A DNA stretch of 64,000 bases from an uncultured Oscillospiraceae bacterium (GTDB lineage Bacteria; Bacillota; Clostridia; Oscillospirales; Ruminococcaceae): the NCBI GenBank assembly GCA_949299455.1, contig CASGAN010000006.1:1-64000 (forward strand). Direction: 5' to 3'. Below, one piece after another: positions 36,672 to 45,282 of this stretch (position 1 is the first letter of the stretch; each line of letters opens with the position of its first letter). Made by a program: the position numbers and the translations under genes. The notes beneath the pieces were generated by a model. It did not search any database and was not told the DNA's origin. It worked only from the letters and a program-made list of their open reading frames with translations.

Positions 36672-36739
36672 AAGGGATACACTCCTTTCCCTTTTCAGCA
36701 TGTGCATTCACCGCACCGCTATACAAGGAAAAGAAAGGG

Positions 36740-37582
36740 TCACACCTCAACGCTCATCGTATCATAGGAAACGAGCATTCCGTATTGCTTTGCATCCTGC
36801 TCAATCTCTTCATGCGTCAGATAATTGCAGTTATGTGAAAAATGATTGACAACAAACACGGTTGATTCCGTTGCATATCCTTCCCGAATCAGGCGTTCTT
36901 TGATTTCCGCATCCGTTTTGAGTCCCATGTGATTGCGCCGTGCCGGCTCTTTGCCATGCGTGCAGTCAAGGGAAACCAGATCAAACACAAATCCCTTTTC
37001 GGCGATAAAATCCCAGACACTGTCCACAAGATACCCGGTATCATGCGCATACAACAGCGTTTTTCCGGTATCGTTTTCTTTGATCACATAGATCAGGCAT
37101 TTCTCCGCCTGGTTATGGTCGGCAAGCATCGGATACACCGTATACCGTCCGATGGTGTATTCCTCATACGGCTGTACCTCCGTCATCGAAACCACATCCG
37201 GAAGTGCTGTATTATACTCAATCGACGCAACACGGTCATATGCCGCACAAACCGCGTCATTTCCGTACGCTTTTAGCACGTGTGGTGCACGCGGCGACGC
37301 ATACGGCTCCTGACGATTTGCCAAATCCTCCGGATAAAAATGATCCTCATGCGCATGGGTTACAAGCAGATAACGCACCGCATCAAGATTCAGTCCGCCA
37401 TGCAGCATATGATCGTACGTATCTGCCGGAAAATCAATGAGCAGATCGTCGTTTACAAGCGACTGACTGCGTGTGCGGATATTTTTTCCGCCGAGTTTCC
37501 GTGCAGCTGCACATGCTTCACAGCGGCAAAACAGCGCCGGCCATCCTTCGGCAGCCGCTGTCCCGAAATACGTAAGTTTCAT
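36740..37582 (-). CDS. MBL-fold metal-dependent hydrolase
   Basis: A 280-residue metallo-beta-lactamase-fold enzyme. It has LTYFGTAAAEGWPALFCRC at the start, the metal motif THAHEDHFYP (near residue 75), a later YAHDTGYL motif and VVNHFSHN near the end. A CxxC pair follows the first strand (CRCEACAAAR), as in PhnP-like phosphodiesterases. It most resembles a PhnP/RNase Z relative acting on phosphodiesters; the substrate is unknown. It starts 21 bases after the SGNH hydrolase gene. Confidence 0.85.
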   Translation of the reverse strand: MKLTYFGTAAAEGWPALFCRCEACAAARKLGGKNIRTRSQSLVNDDLLIDFPADTYDHMLHGGLNLDAVRYLLVTHAHEDHFYPEDLANRQEPYASPRAPHVLKAYGNDAVCAAYDRVASIEYNTALPDVVSMTEVQPYEEYTIGRYTVYPMLADHNQAEKCLIYVIKENDTGKTLLYAHDTGYLVDSVWDFIAEKGFVFDLVSLDCTHGKEPARRNHMGLKTDAEIKERLIREGYATESTVFVVNHFSHNCNYLTHEEIEQDAKQYGMLVSYDTMSVEV

Positions 37583-37603
37583 AATCGATCAACCTCTTTT
37601 TCT

Positions 37604-38401
37604 TTATGGCACCTGATGTGTTTTGACATATTGGAGAATCGCTTCATATCCGCTCTGACTGAAATGCAAACCGTCTCCGCTGTCATATTCTTTTTTAAGC
37701 GTTCCTTCTTCATTCAGCATCACTGTATCGGTTGCAAGATAATAACATCCAAATTCTTCGGCCAGATCATAAAGCTTTTGATTCATGTTGGTGATTTTCT
37801 GATTCCGGACATTTGTCTGGGATTCGTAACGTGAAGAAACCGGAAGAATCGCCTCGATTACAAAAATCGTATCCGGCGAACATTCTTTGAGTGTTTCCAT
37901 CATTTCCCGATAATCTTCTAAAAAGCTGTCTTCATCCATGTAACCGATGCCGTTGACGCCAAAATTCACAATCGCAATTTTGGGCGCCGTAATCCGTACC
38001 GCGTCCGGAATGGTCACCATTGTTTTATCTTCCATCACAACGGTCCGCTTATCGAGTGCATGATCATGCGAAAGTCCCACCTCTGCAAACAAATGATCTT
38101 CATCGACACCGACACTCGAAAGCGCAACGGTGCGGGAGTCTCCGATAAAATAGACATTTTCCATGTATGCGTCACTCGCCTCCGCCGTTTCGGTAAGCTG
38201 TGTCGATAAAACGCCGTTCGGTTTTTCATACTTTGAATCGTCTACCGGTTGAACCTGCTGCGGCGTTTTCAAACAGCTTCCGAAACAAAGTCTATTTCCG
38301 CATGCACCGCACACCGGCATAAAAATCCATAAAACAAGTGTCAAAACAATACAAAACGATATCGTACTGATCAGTGCAATCAGTTTCGCGCGTTTAGTCA
38401 A
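37604..38401 (-). CDS. Membrane-anchored SGNH/GDSL hydrolase
   Basis: A 265-residue protein with an N-terminal membrane helix (about 7-30), a cysteine-rich juxtamembrane stretch (CGACGNRLCFGSC) and an SGNH esterase domain. Block I is FIGDSRTVAL (Ser89), block III NFGVNGIG, and block V DGLHFS near residue 247. Such surface esterases often remove acetyl groups from polysaccharide or peptidoglycan. The start is TTG at 38401, with AAGGGTGA seven bases upstream. It heads a unit with the MBL and small-protein genes. Confidence 0.85.
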   Translation of the reverse strand: MTKRAKLIALISTISFCIVLTLVLWIFMPVCGACGNRLCFGSCLKTPQQVQPVDDSKYEKPNGVLSTQLTETAEASDAYMENVYFIGDSRTVALSSVGVDEDHLFAEVGLSHDHALDKRTVVMEDKTMVTIPDAVRITAPKIAIVNFGVNGIGYMDEDSFLEDYREMMETLKECSPDTIFVIEAILPVSSRYESQTNVRNQKITNMNQKLYDLAEEFGCYYLATDTVMLNEEGTLKKEYDSGDGLHFSQSGYEAILQYVKTHQVP

Positions 38402-38433
38402 ACCTCATTCACCCTTTATGCTGTTTTTTCTAT

Positions 38434-38478
38434 CATTATATCATAAAAACATTATATCATAAAAAGCGACGATGTAAA
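38434..38478 (-). promoter_or_regulatory. Promoter of the SGNH gene with duplicated -10 box
   Basis: The minus strand has TTTACA (38478-38473), a 16-base spacer and TATAAT (38456-38451). The 16-base segment holding the -10 box is repeated exactly in tandem (38434-38449 and 38450-38465), giving a second TATAAT at 38440-38435. Confidence 0.65.
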
Positions 38479-38517
38479 CGCATGAATGCAATTGTTTTTT
38501 TCTGCCATATTTTCATT

Positions 38518-39987
38518 TTAAAGCATCATACGTTCATACTGCTCTGTCGGTGCATCATTTTCTTCCATGCACTGTTTCATCAACCGGCACATCCGGGCTT
38601 CTGTCTCCGGATCGTAAATCGGATGAATCTGCTGCGGGTCGGTGTTTAAATCAAACAGTTCAGTCGGATACCGGTGCTGTCCGTTTGCGCAATGGCTCAC
38701 CGTGCGCATAACCGGCAGTCCTTTTGTAAACGACAGCGGCGGATGCTTTTCCATCGTGACAAGTTCTTCCGGGTCAAAAAATGACCGCCGTCCGCCGTGA
38801 CGCGTTGGCATGAGTGTATATTGATACAGCGGCGTATTATCCGGTTTCGGTGCCCGAAGATAGACATATCTGCCGTCTGTGCATCCGATCTGTCCGCCGT
38901 GAATACCAAACAACGCCGCTTCTCTGACCGGTGTGTCGTCTTTCATCACACCGTCAAGCGGTTTTCCCTGCATATCAGGAGGCAGCGGCAATCCAAAAAA
39001 GGAAAGCAGTGTCGCCGGAAAATCGATCGTCTGCACAAGGCTTGACCGTCTGACGCCTTTTTCACGAAGTCTCGGGTCCCAGATGAACAGCGGCGTGTTT
39101 GCCACTTCATTGTAAAACGGAAAATAGCATTTTGCCCAATGATCGTGCTCGCCGAGCATAAAGCCATGATCGGTGCAGACGATGAGCATTGTATCATCCC
39201 ACATCTCGTACCGATCCATCATGTCGAGTACTTTACCCATCGATTCATCACACATGGACAAGAGCGCTGCATACTCCATACGCAGATGATGTATCGTTTC
39301 GTCGTCCTCGGTCACTTTTTGATACGGCGGCCAATCGAACAGCGCGCCGTGGTATTCGTGCGGGTACAGATCTTTAAACCGCTGCTGCGAATAAAACGGT
39401 TCGTGCGGGTCGAATGTTTCAATCTGCAAAAACCAGTTGTCCTTGTCGTGATTCGTTTCCATAAACGAAAGTCCTGCCGAAAACGTCAGCGACTGCGGCT
39501 GTTTCTCCTCCGTATCCTGATAGGAACGGTTCACCTGATCCTGCTCATTCCAATATTCCGCTCCGCCCATTCGGCCGTTGCGGTTTTCGGGCCATTCACT
39601 GCCGACGACACCTTTCCATGCATCACCTTCCTGCCCGCGGAAATTCTCATAAGAACGATAGCGTGTGTGATATGTGGCACCGCCGTCCTCAAAATAGTGA
39701 TAATGGTCGGTCACCAGATGGGAGTGAATGCCATGATTTCTTAGTATCTCCGGCATGGAATCGTCAAACGGCTCAAGCGGTCCCCAGCTTCTGTGCAGGA
39801 AATTATACCGTCCTGTGTGCAGCTCCCGTCTTGCCGGCATACACGGCATACTGCCGACATAGCAGTTGTCAAACTGTACCGTATGTTCAGCAAGCCGCGA
39901 AAAATTCGGCGTTTTCGTCCAGTCGCATCCATACGGATTGAGCATTCGTTTGTTGAGTGAATCAAACATCACCATGATCGCACGCAT
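38518..39987 (-). CDS. Cys-type sulfatase
   Basis: A 489-residue alkaline-phosphatase-fold hydrolase. The metal-binding start MVMFDSLNK is followed by CMPARRELHTGR, where Cys49 in the CxPxR motif is the residue converted to formylglycine by a maturase. Later motifs are VTDHYHYF, VCTDHGFMLGEHDHWAKC and FDLNTDP. It lacks a signal peptide, so it is predicted cytoplasmic and may act on imported sulfated sugars or a related ester. No sulfatase maturase is seen in this window. Confidence 0.9.
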   Translation of the reverse strand: MRAIMVMFDSLNKRMLNPYGCDWTKTPNFSRLAEHTVQFDNCYVGSMPCMPARRELHTGRYNFLHRSWGPLEPFDDSMPEILRNHGIHSHLVTDHYHYFEDGGATYHTRYRSYENFRGQEGDAWKGVVGSEWPENRNGRMGGAEYWNEQDQVNRSYQDTEEKQPQSLTFSAGLSFMETNHDKDNWFLQIETFDPHEPFYSQQRFKDLYPHEYHGALFDWPPYQKVTEDDETIHHLRMEYAALLSMCDESMGKVLDMMDRYEMWDDTMLIVCTDHGFMLGEHDHWAKCYFPFYNEVANTPLFIWDPRLREKGVRRSSLVQTIDFPATLLSFFGLPLPPDMQGKPLDGVMKDDTPVREAALFGIHGGQIGCTDGRYVYLRAPKPDNTPLYQYTLMPTRHGGRRSFFDPEELVTMEKHPPLSFTKGLPVMRTVSHCANGQHRYPTELFDLNTDPQQIHPIYDPETEARMCRLMKQCMEENDAPTEQYERMML

Positions 39988-40020
39988 CCAAAAATCCCCT
40001 TTGCTTTTGATTTTGGTTTT

Positions 40021-40049
40021 ACCTTAGCACAGCAATTTTGCAAAGTCAA
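40021..40049 (-). promoter_or_regulatory. Promoter of the sulfatase gene
   Basis: The minus strand has TTGACT (40049-40044), 17 bases, then TAAGGT (40026-40021), 34 bases before the start. Confidence 0.6.
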
Positions 40050-40061
40050 CAGAAATCGCCC

Positions 40062-40090
40062 TTGTATCTGTTTAAAATTCATGCTACACT
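40062..40090 (+). promoter_or_regulatory. Promoter of the 144-residue protein gene
   Basis: TTGTAT, a 17-base spacer and TACACT lie 20 bases before the start codon, back to back with the sulfatase promoter. Confidence 0.6.
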
Positions 40091-40110
40091 GATAAAAAGG
40101 AGAGGATATT

Positions 40111-40545
40111 ATGCCAAAACTCGATCTCTATTCGTTCCACTGCGGAATTATCGACTGTTTTTGCGAAATGGTCGCCGCCGGATTAAAGCCGCTTGCATTG
40201 AGCGAACCGCTTCCAAGCAAAGAGGAATGTGAAGCGTATCTTCCGTTTGTCGAAGAATGCGCCAAAAAACACCGCGTTTCGTTTTATTTGGAGCCGGACA
40301 GTCTGGTGACCGATTTGTTCCCGTTTGAAAAGAACAAAAACAAAGCGCATTTCCTGTTTTATCGTGACCCACAGGTCCTTGCGCGCTACAAAGAAATTCG
40401 GCGAGAAAAAGAACGTTACCTCGCCGCAAACGCCTATGACAAAGACGCCCGCTTTGCGATTGCTTCATCATTCGGATCACTGCTTGGCTACCCATCAGAC
40501 GGAATCAATCGCCTGATTGCACAAAACGAACGACCGGAACCATAA
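40111..40545 (+). CDS. Protein of unknown function
   Basis: A 144-residue soluble protein with a GGAGAGG ribosome site. I do not recognise it. Features are an N-terminal YSFHCGIIDCFCEMVAAGLKPLALSEPLPS segment with three Cys, a central helical region, FLFYRDPQVLARYKEI, and a C-terminal FGSLLGYPSDGINRLI stretch. It is transcribed alone, divergent from the sulfatase, and its stop codon sits in the loop of its terminator. Confidence 0.65.
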   Translation: MPKLDLYSFHCGIIDCFCEMVAAGLKPLALSEPLPSKEECEAYLPFVEECAKKHRVSFYLEPDSLVTDLFPFEKNKNKAHFLFYRDPQVLARYKEIRREKERYLAANAYDKDARFAIASSFGSLLGYPSDGINRLIAQNERPEP

Positions 40546-40564
40546 ACGGTTCCGGTCGTTTTAT
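40529..40564. terminator. Terminator overlapping the stop codon, shared with the GNAT gene
   Basis: Perfect 13-base stem AACGACCGGAACC with its complement. The TAA stop of the plus-strand gene lies in the loop, so coding and terminator sequences overlap. Confidence 0.85.
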
Positions 40565-41166
40565 GTTTCGATATTCTCTACGAAATGAACATCCGATTGT
40601 TCCCAATACTTTTGATAGACACGCGCATCGTTTCCATCGAAATTGAGCTGATACATCCGAAAAATCACAGGAAAATCTTTCGGCTGCCACTGCTCTTCAT
40701 AGGAGTAACAGTATTTCATGCCGATCGCCTGCATCACAGCGCCGCTTCGAGGATTCTTTCTGTCATGCGTCGCCGTGATATACGGATATCCTGCTGCTTT
40801 GATCCGAGAAACAACCGCCTGTGCCGCCTCGCGGACAATTCCTTTATGCCAAAACGGCGTGCGGAGTCCGTAGCCAAAATCATAGCTGTCTGCCTCACCA
40901 AGTCCCATATATCCAATGGGACAGTCATCCTCTTTCAAACAAATCGCATAGCGGTATGCGCTCGGCCGCTCATACCAGGAGAGATACCGCTCATAAAGCA
41001 TTGTTTCGGCTTGTGCCATCGTCTGCGGACAAAACCACGGCAAAAACGTGTTTGTCTCTTTATCCCGCATAATCTCAAAAAATGCCGGAAGATCCTCAGG
41101 CGTAAACCGGCGCAGAATCAAACGATCAGTCAAAAGCGTCGGCGTATTCTCAAGAATGTGCATCAT
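40561..41166 (-). CDS. GNAT acetyltransferase (RimJ/RimL-like)
   Basis: A 201-residue GNAT protein. It opens LLTDRLILRRFTPEDLPAFFEIM as in RimJ/RimL relatives, and has IGYMGLGEADSYDFGYGL and GIVREAAQAVVSRIKAAGY (acetyl-CoA pocket), then THDRKNPRSGAVMQAIGMKY. It probably acetylates a protein N-terminus or a small amine. It overlaps the mntR-type gene by 17 bases and is probably co-transcribed with it. Confidence 0.88.
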   Translation of the reverse strand: MMHILENTPTLLTDRLILRRFTPEDLPAFFEIMRDKETNTFLPWFCPQTMAQAETMLYERYLSWYERPSAYRYAICLKEDDCPIGYMGLGEADSYDFGYGLRTPFWHKGIVREAAQAVVSRIKAAGYPYITATHDRKNPRSGAVMQAIGMKYCYSYEEQWQPKDFPVIFRMYQLNFDGNDARVYQKYWEQSDVHFVENIET

Positions 41167-41554
41167 TCTTTCCTTCTTTCAGTCTTGCTTCCATCTGCTG
41201 TGCATGACGGCGGATCGCAGCAAAGCTTTCCGCACTGATGACGTGCTCCATCCGGCACGCATCCTCCGAAGCTGTTTTTTCATCCACACCAAGTGCACAC
41301 AGCCACGCCGACAGCAATCGGTGCTTTTCATACACAGACTGTGCAATCTCCATTCCCTTTTCTGTGAGCGTTAAGTATCCGCCGCCATCCATGTTGACAT
41401 ATCCGTTCTGCCGCAGATTTTTCATCGCCACACTGACGCTCGGCTTTGAAAACGAGAGTTCATTGACAATATCAATCGACCGCACCATTCCAAGCCGCCG
41501 CTGTAATACGAGAATTGTCTCCAAATAATTTTCTGCAGATTCCTGGATTTTCAT
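41150..41554 (-). CDS. DtxR/MntR family metal-dependent repressor
   Basis: A 134-residue regulator. The winged HTH (about 5-65) has SAENYLETILVL, VRSIDIVNELSFSKPSVSVAMKNLRQNGYV and YLTLTEKGMEIA. The dimerisation part (about 70-125) carries EKHRLLSAWLCALGV and DACRMEHVIS, including likely metal ligands (E, H, C, H). It probably senses Mn or Fe; no transporter is beside it. A small inverted repeat overlaps its own promoter. Confidence 0.9.
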   Translation of the reverse strand: MKIQESAENYLETILVLQRRLGMVRSIDIVNELSFSKPSVSVAMKNLRQNGYVNMDGGGYLTLTEKGMEIAQSVYEKHRLLSAWLCALGVDEKTASEDACRMEHVISAESFAAIRRHAQQMEARLKEGKNDAHS

Positions 41555-41589
41555 ATTGAATCCCTCCCTGTTCCGTTTATTTTCTACTT

Positions 41590-41618
41590 ATTATAACAGA
41601 AAGCCTGCCGTCAGGCAA
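41590..41618 (-). promoter_or_regulatory. Promoter and candidate operator of the MntR-type gene
   Basis: The minus strand has TTGCCT (41618-41613), 17 bases and TATAAT (41595-41590). An inverted repeat GCCTG-CCGT-CAGGC (41603-41616) overlaps the -35 box, and the adjoining AATTTGCCT resembles an MntR half-site. Self-repression is inferred. Confidence 0.6.
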
Positions 41619-41641
41619 ATTCTCTCCACAATCGATCATCT

Positions 41642-42922
41642 CTACAGTAAAAATGCCGCCAGATAATATCCCGCCAATGTTTCTTCCGGAAACAGCAGCG
41701 AAAATGCAAACAGATTGACCGTTTGATTCTCCTGTACGGCGTGGTGCAGCAGATCTGCAATCACGCACACACGTACTTTTTTATCAAACAGCTTCATCGA
41801 ATTTTGCAGCGCTGCAGCGTCCATGCGTGCAAATACCGGCCGTTCCACTTCCTTCTGTGCATCCGCCAGCCGCTCATTAAACCGATAAAACGAGTAGATT
41901 TTCTCATCACAAAGCCCGAACACTTCGCCTGCGCACTCTGCACACGCCCGCAAAAAGTCAACATGCCGTACACTGGCTTCGCGTCGATATTTTTTCGTTA
42001 AAAACGTTTGAATACGTACCCAGAATGCCTCTTCCCGTTTGGACGGATGCGGCGAAAAAGAAAGTCCGGCCGCCTGTTCCACGTTTTGAATCTGTGCCGC
42101 GCGCCGCCGCCACTGACGTGCAAACGTTCCTTTTAAAAAGGTAAACGCAATTCCCTCATACACACCGCAAACCTTCATCGTATCAAGATACCCAAGCCGG
42201 ATATTCCGTGCGGTTGTGTCCGGATCAAACACAAGTATCGACCCAAGATCCCGGTACGGATGTATCCGGATCACCTGTTTTGCCTGCTTCACCGTCGGTT
42301 TTAACTCAAATGTGTTGCCAAGTTCCACCAAAATGAACCGATCAGCACCGCCGCGTTTTGCAAGCCCAACGGGCAGATTGTCGCTGTAACCGCCGTCAAT
42401 CATCCATCTGCCGTCAATCTCGTGCATTTTTACCGCCGGGAACACCGCAGAACTCGCCAGCAGATAGTCGATGAGCTTTCCTTCTTCCATTTCGTCACAG
42501 AAAAGCTCCACCGATTTCGCCGCAAACACATCATGGCAGACAATTCCGCATCGAATATGGCTGTTTCGCACCGCTTCCTCACTGCAATACTTCCGAATCA
42601 GCGCACAAAGCGGCGAAGCACCCATCGCACCTTTCTGCGGATAATCCCGCAGTACACGGCGCACCATCTCCGCCTGCTGCTGTTTGGGCGTTTTTGACGT
42701 GTCCATTTCGATATCAAACACCATATCGGTGCGAAGTGTCCGCCACAGATCCGCCACATCTGAAAAGCCGCCTGAAGCAATCACAGCGGCATTGAGCGCA
42801 CCGACGGACGTTCCCGTGACAATATCCACCGGTACGTCAAGCTCACAAAGCGCCTGCCAGGCTCCAACCTGATAGGCACCGCGGGCACCGCCGCCGCCTA
42901 ATACAAGTGCTGTTTTTCCCAA
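41642..42922 (-). CDS. Patatin-like phospholipase
   Basis: A 426-residue patatin-fold lipase. The oxyanion hole is GGGGARGAYQVG (9-20), the nucleophile elbow GTSVG (Ser39) and the catalytic Asp lies in DGGYSDNLP (near residue 175), so the Ser-Asp dyad is complete. The C-terminal 200 residues look specific to this subgroup. It probably hydrolyses membrane acyl lipids. The start is TTG with GGAG nine bases upstream. Confidence 0.9.
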   Translation of the reverse strand: MGKTALVLGGGGARGAYQVGAWQALCELDVPVDIVTGTSVGALNAAVIASGGFSDVADLWRTLRTDMVFDIEMDTSKTPKQQQAEMVRRVLRDYPQKGAMGASPLCALIRKYCSEEAVRNSHIRCGIVCHDVFAAKSVELFCDEMEEGKLIDYLLASSAVFPAVKMHEIDGRWMIDGGYSDNLPVGLAKRGGADRFILVELGNTFELKPTVKQAKQVIRIHPYRDLGSILVFDPDTTARNIRLGYLDTMKVCGVYEGIAFTFLKGTFARQWRRRAAQIQNVEQAAGLSFSPHPSKREEAFWVRIQTFLTKKYRREASVRHVDFLRACAECAGEVFGLCDEKIYSFYRFNERLADAQKEVERPVFARMDAAALQNSMKLFDKKVRVCVIADLLHHAVQENQTVNLFAFSLLFPEETLAGYYLAAFLL

Positions 42923-42951
42923 ATCGGATCACTCCTCTCTGCCTTATTGTT

Positions 42952-42980
42952 AGTGTATCATACCCAGGTGCCACAAACAA
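42952..42980 (-). promoter_or_regulatory. Promoter of the patatin gene
   Basis: The minus strand has TTGTTT (42980-42975), 17 bases and TACACT (42957-42952), 30 bases before the TTG start. Confidence 0.55.
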
Positions 42981-43068
42981 GTATTTGACATTTTTCTTTT
43001 GATATGATACAGTAAAAATCACAAAATTATATTTTTAAGAAAAAAGCCGTAAAACCGCAACGAAACAG

Positions 43069-43097
43069 TTGACAACGGCTTATTTCTTATGTATAAT
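43069..43097 (+). promoter_or_regulatory. Consensus sigma-A promoter of yceD-rpmF
   Basis: TTGACA and TATAAT separated by exactly 17 bases, both perfect matches, 29 bases before the first start codon. Confidence 0.92.
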
Positions 43098-43125
43098 AGT
43101 TAGGCATAGCGATTGAGGTGAAAGA

Positions 43126-43617
43126 ATGGTTCTGGATTTAAAACAGATATTTGATATTACCGGTGAAAAGAAGTCATTTGACTATTCACTCGATCTTTCA
43201 GATTATCCGTTCTATGGTACAAAGCCGTTTGTCACCCCTGTACACATTGCAGGCGATGTGCAAAACCGTGCCGGTGTTGTGAATCTTTCCTACACCGTAC
43301 AGTTTACACTGAAGCTTGCCTGCGACAGATGTCTTTGTGAATTCTTCCGCGACTACGAAAAATCGTTTTCGGCCGTTGTCGTCCGCGACGAAAACACCGA
43401 TCATGATGAATACGCAGTTGCACCCGACAGTATGCTTGATATGGACGCGCTTGCCGTCTCAGACATTGTTCTGGATCTACCATCCAAGCAGCTTTGCAGT
43501 GAAGACTGCAAAGGTCTGTGTCCTGTATGCGGAAAGGACTTGAATCACGAAATCTGCCAGTGTCAACAACATGAAATCGATCCAAGGCTTAAAGTTCTTG
43601 GCGATCTGCTCAAATAG
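43126..43617 (+). CDS. yceD: YceD/DUF177 family protein
   Basis: A 163-residue protein always found beside rpmF, thought to act in 23S rRNA or ribosome maturation. It has LACDRCLCEFF and the C-terminal zinc-type cluster CSEDCKGLCPVCGKDLNHEICQC, typical of the Firmicutes form. It is 24 bases before rpmF under one strong promoter. Confidence 0.92.
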   Translation: MVLDLKQIFDITGEKKSFDYSLDLSDYPFYGTKPFVTPVHIAGDVQNRAGVVNLSYTVQFTLKLACDRCLCEFFRDYEKSFSAVVVRDENTDHDEYAVAPDSMLDMDALAVSDIVLDLPSKQLCSEDCKGLCPVCGKDLNHEICQCQQHEIDPRLKVLGDLLK

Positions 43618-43641
43618 TAGTGCATTGAAGGAGGTGCCAAA

Positions 43642-43824
43642 ATGGCTGTTCCAAAGAGAAAGGTATCCAAAGCAAGACGCGACAAAAGACGTTCCAACGT
43701 ATGGAAACTCGACGTTCCGGCATTTTCAAAATGTCCGCAGTGCGGCGAGCTGAAAGCACCGCACAAAGTTTGCACAAACTGCGGTTATTTCAAAGGCGTT
43801 CAGGTGCTGAAAAAAGAAGCGTAA
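43642..43824 (+). CDS. rpmF: 50S ribosomal protein L32
   Basis: A 60-residue ribosomal protein: MAVPKRKVSKARRDKRRSN start and a zinc-binding ribbon CPQCGELKAPHKVCTNCGYF with all four Cys. It has a GGAGGTG ribosome site. The zinc form indicates no need for a Cys-free paralogue here. Confidence 0.98.
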   Translation: MAVPKRKVSKARRDKRRSNVWKLDVPAFSKCPQCGELKAPHKVCTNCGYFKGVQVLKKEA

Positions 43825-43842
43825 TCGCTTCCCGCTTTTTGG

Positions 43843-43862
43843 CGGCCGGTTGGCCGTTTTAT
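43843..43862 (+). terminator. First terminator after rpmF
   Basis: Short stem CGGCC/GGCCG with loop GGTT and a T-rich tail, 18 bases past the stop. Confidence 0.65.
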
Positions 43863-43879
43863 TGCTTTAATGTTTATTG

Positions 43880-43920
43880 AAAACTGCCGTCCGCGCAATG
43901 TGTGACGGCAGTTTTTCTTT
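43880..43920 (+). terminator. Second terminator after rpmF
   Basis: Stem AAAACTGCCGTC with its complement, 12-base loop, T5. Two tandem terminators limit read-through into the next unit. Confidence 0.85.
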
Positions 43921-43947
43921 CCACGGATTTTTCTATTAAGGAGGCGT

Positions 43948-45270
43948 ATGACTGTGAGTGTTACGGTGCATGCTGTCAGCGAAAAAAGCATTGCCGCAAA
44001 AAAGAAAATCGGATGCGGCGACATTCTGCACACCATCAACGGCAATCCCATCCGCGATGTACTCGACTATGATTTCTATGCGGCAGACAGCCGGGTTGTA
44101 CTCTGCATGACAACCAAAGCAGGAAAAGAGCGCACCATCAAAATCAAAAAAGACGAATACGAAGATCTCGGTCTTTCGTTTGAAACATACCTGATTGACC
44201 GCCAGCACACCTGCCGCAACGACTGTATTTTCTGCTTTGTCAACCAAATGCCGCCGGGAATGCGCGATTCATTATATGTAAAAGACGACGACGACCGGCT
44301 TTCGTTCCTGTTCGGCAACTATATCACGCTGACCAATCTCCCGGAAGAGGAAATTGACCGAATCATCAAAATGCACATCAGCCCGATCAACGTTTCGGTG
44401 CACACAACAAACCGCGAACTGCGGTGCAGCATGATGAAAAACCGGTTTGCGGGCACAAGCCTTGACTATCTCGATAAACTTGCCGCCGCAGGCATTACAA
44501 TCAACGCACAGCTTGTGCTCTGCCCCGGTATCAACGACGGTGACGAGCTCTCCCGCACGCTTTCCGACCTCTCTAAACTGTATCCTGCGGTACAGACGAT
44601 TGCATGCGTACCGGTTGGCCTTACCAAATACCGCGACGGCCTGCCACACATTGATCCGTACAACGAGCAGACTGCCGGCGAAACAATCGACCGCATTGAA
44701 TCGTTCGCCGCAGCATTTTTCGAGGAACACGGCACACGACTCGCCTTCCCTGCCGACGAATTTTTCATTCTGGCAAACCGTCCGATCCCGGAAGCTTCTT
44801 ATTACGAAAATTTCGATCAGCTCGATAACGGTGTCGGTACGATTGCATTGCAGCGGGAAGAATTTTTCTCTGCACTCGAAACAGCGCCGGAAACCATCCC
44901 TGATACGAATGTAACGATTGCTACAGGCGTGGCTGCACAGCCTTTTTTGCAGCAGCTTGTTGACGAAGCGAAAAAGAAATGGCATAATTTAGAGTGTAAG
45001 GTTGTCGCCATTCAAAACGACTTTTTTGGACATACCATTACCGTGGCGGGACTTGTCACCGGCAAAGACTTGCTCTCTCAGCTTGAAAGTGTCCCGCTTG
45101 GCGACCGGCTTTTGCTGCCGAACTGTATGCTCCGGCATGAGCAGGACCGTTTTCTGGACGACGTGCTGCTTTCGGATGTCAAAGCGCGTGTCGGTGTGCC
45201 GGTACAGCTTGTGTCAAACGACGGCGAAGAACTATTATCCGCACTCATTCATCCATATACAGAAGAATAA
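43948..45270 (+). CDS. DUF512 radical-SAM-like protein with N-terminal PDZ-type domain
   Basis: A 440-residue protein beside der in many Firmicutes. The N-terminus (about 5-75) looks PDZ-like (SEKSIAAKKKIGCGDILHTINGNPIRDVLDYDFY). It is followed by a radical-SAM-type cluster motif CxxxCxxC (Cys89, Cys93, Cys96 in CRNDCIFCF) and later PVGLTKYRDGL and FPADEFFILAN, which are DUF512 hallmarks. The reaction is unknown. GGAGG lies three bases before the ATG and nine before a GTG two codons later, so the true start may be GTG at 43954. Confidence 0.88.
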   Translation: MTVSVTVHAVSEKSIAAKKKIGCGDILHTINGNPIRDVLDYDFYAADSRVVLCMTTKAGKERTIKIKKDEYEDLGLSFETYLIDRQHTCRNDCIFCFVNQMPPGMRDSLYVKDDDDRLSFLFGNYITLTNLPEEEIDRIIKMHISPINVSVHTTNRELRCSMMKNRFAGTSLDYLDKLAAAGITINAQLVLCPGINDGDELSRTLSDLSKLYPAVQTIACVPVGLTKYRDGLPHIDPYNEQTAGETIDRIESFAAAFFEEHGTRLAFPADEFFILANRPIPEASYYENFDQLDNGVGTIALQREEFFSALETAPETIPDTNVTIATGVAAQPFLQQLVDEAKKKWHNLECKVVAIQNDFFGHTITVAGLVTGKDLLSQLESVPLGDRLLLPNCMLRHEQDRFLDDVLLSDVKARVGVPVQLVSNDGEELLSALIHPYTEE

Positions 45271-45282
45271 AAGGAGAACACT

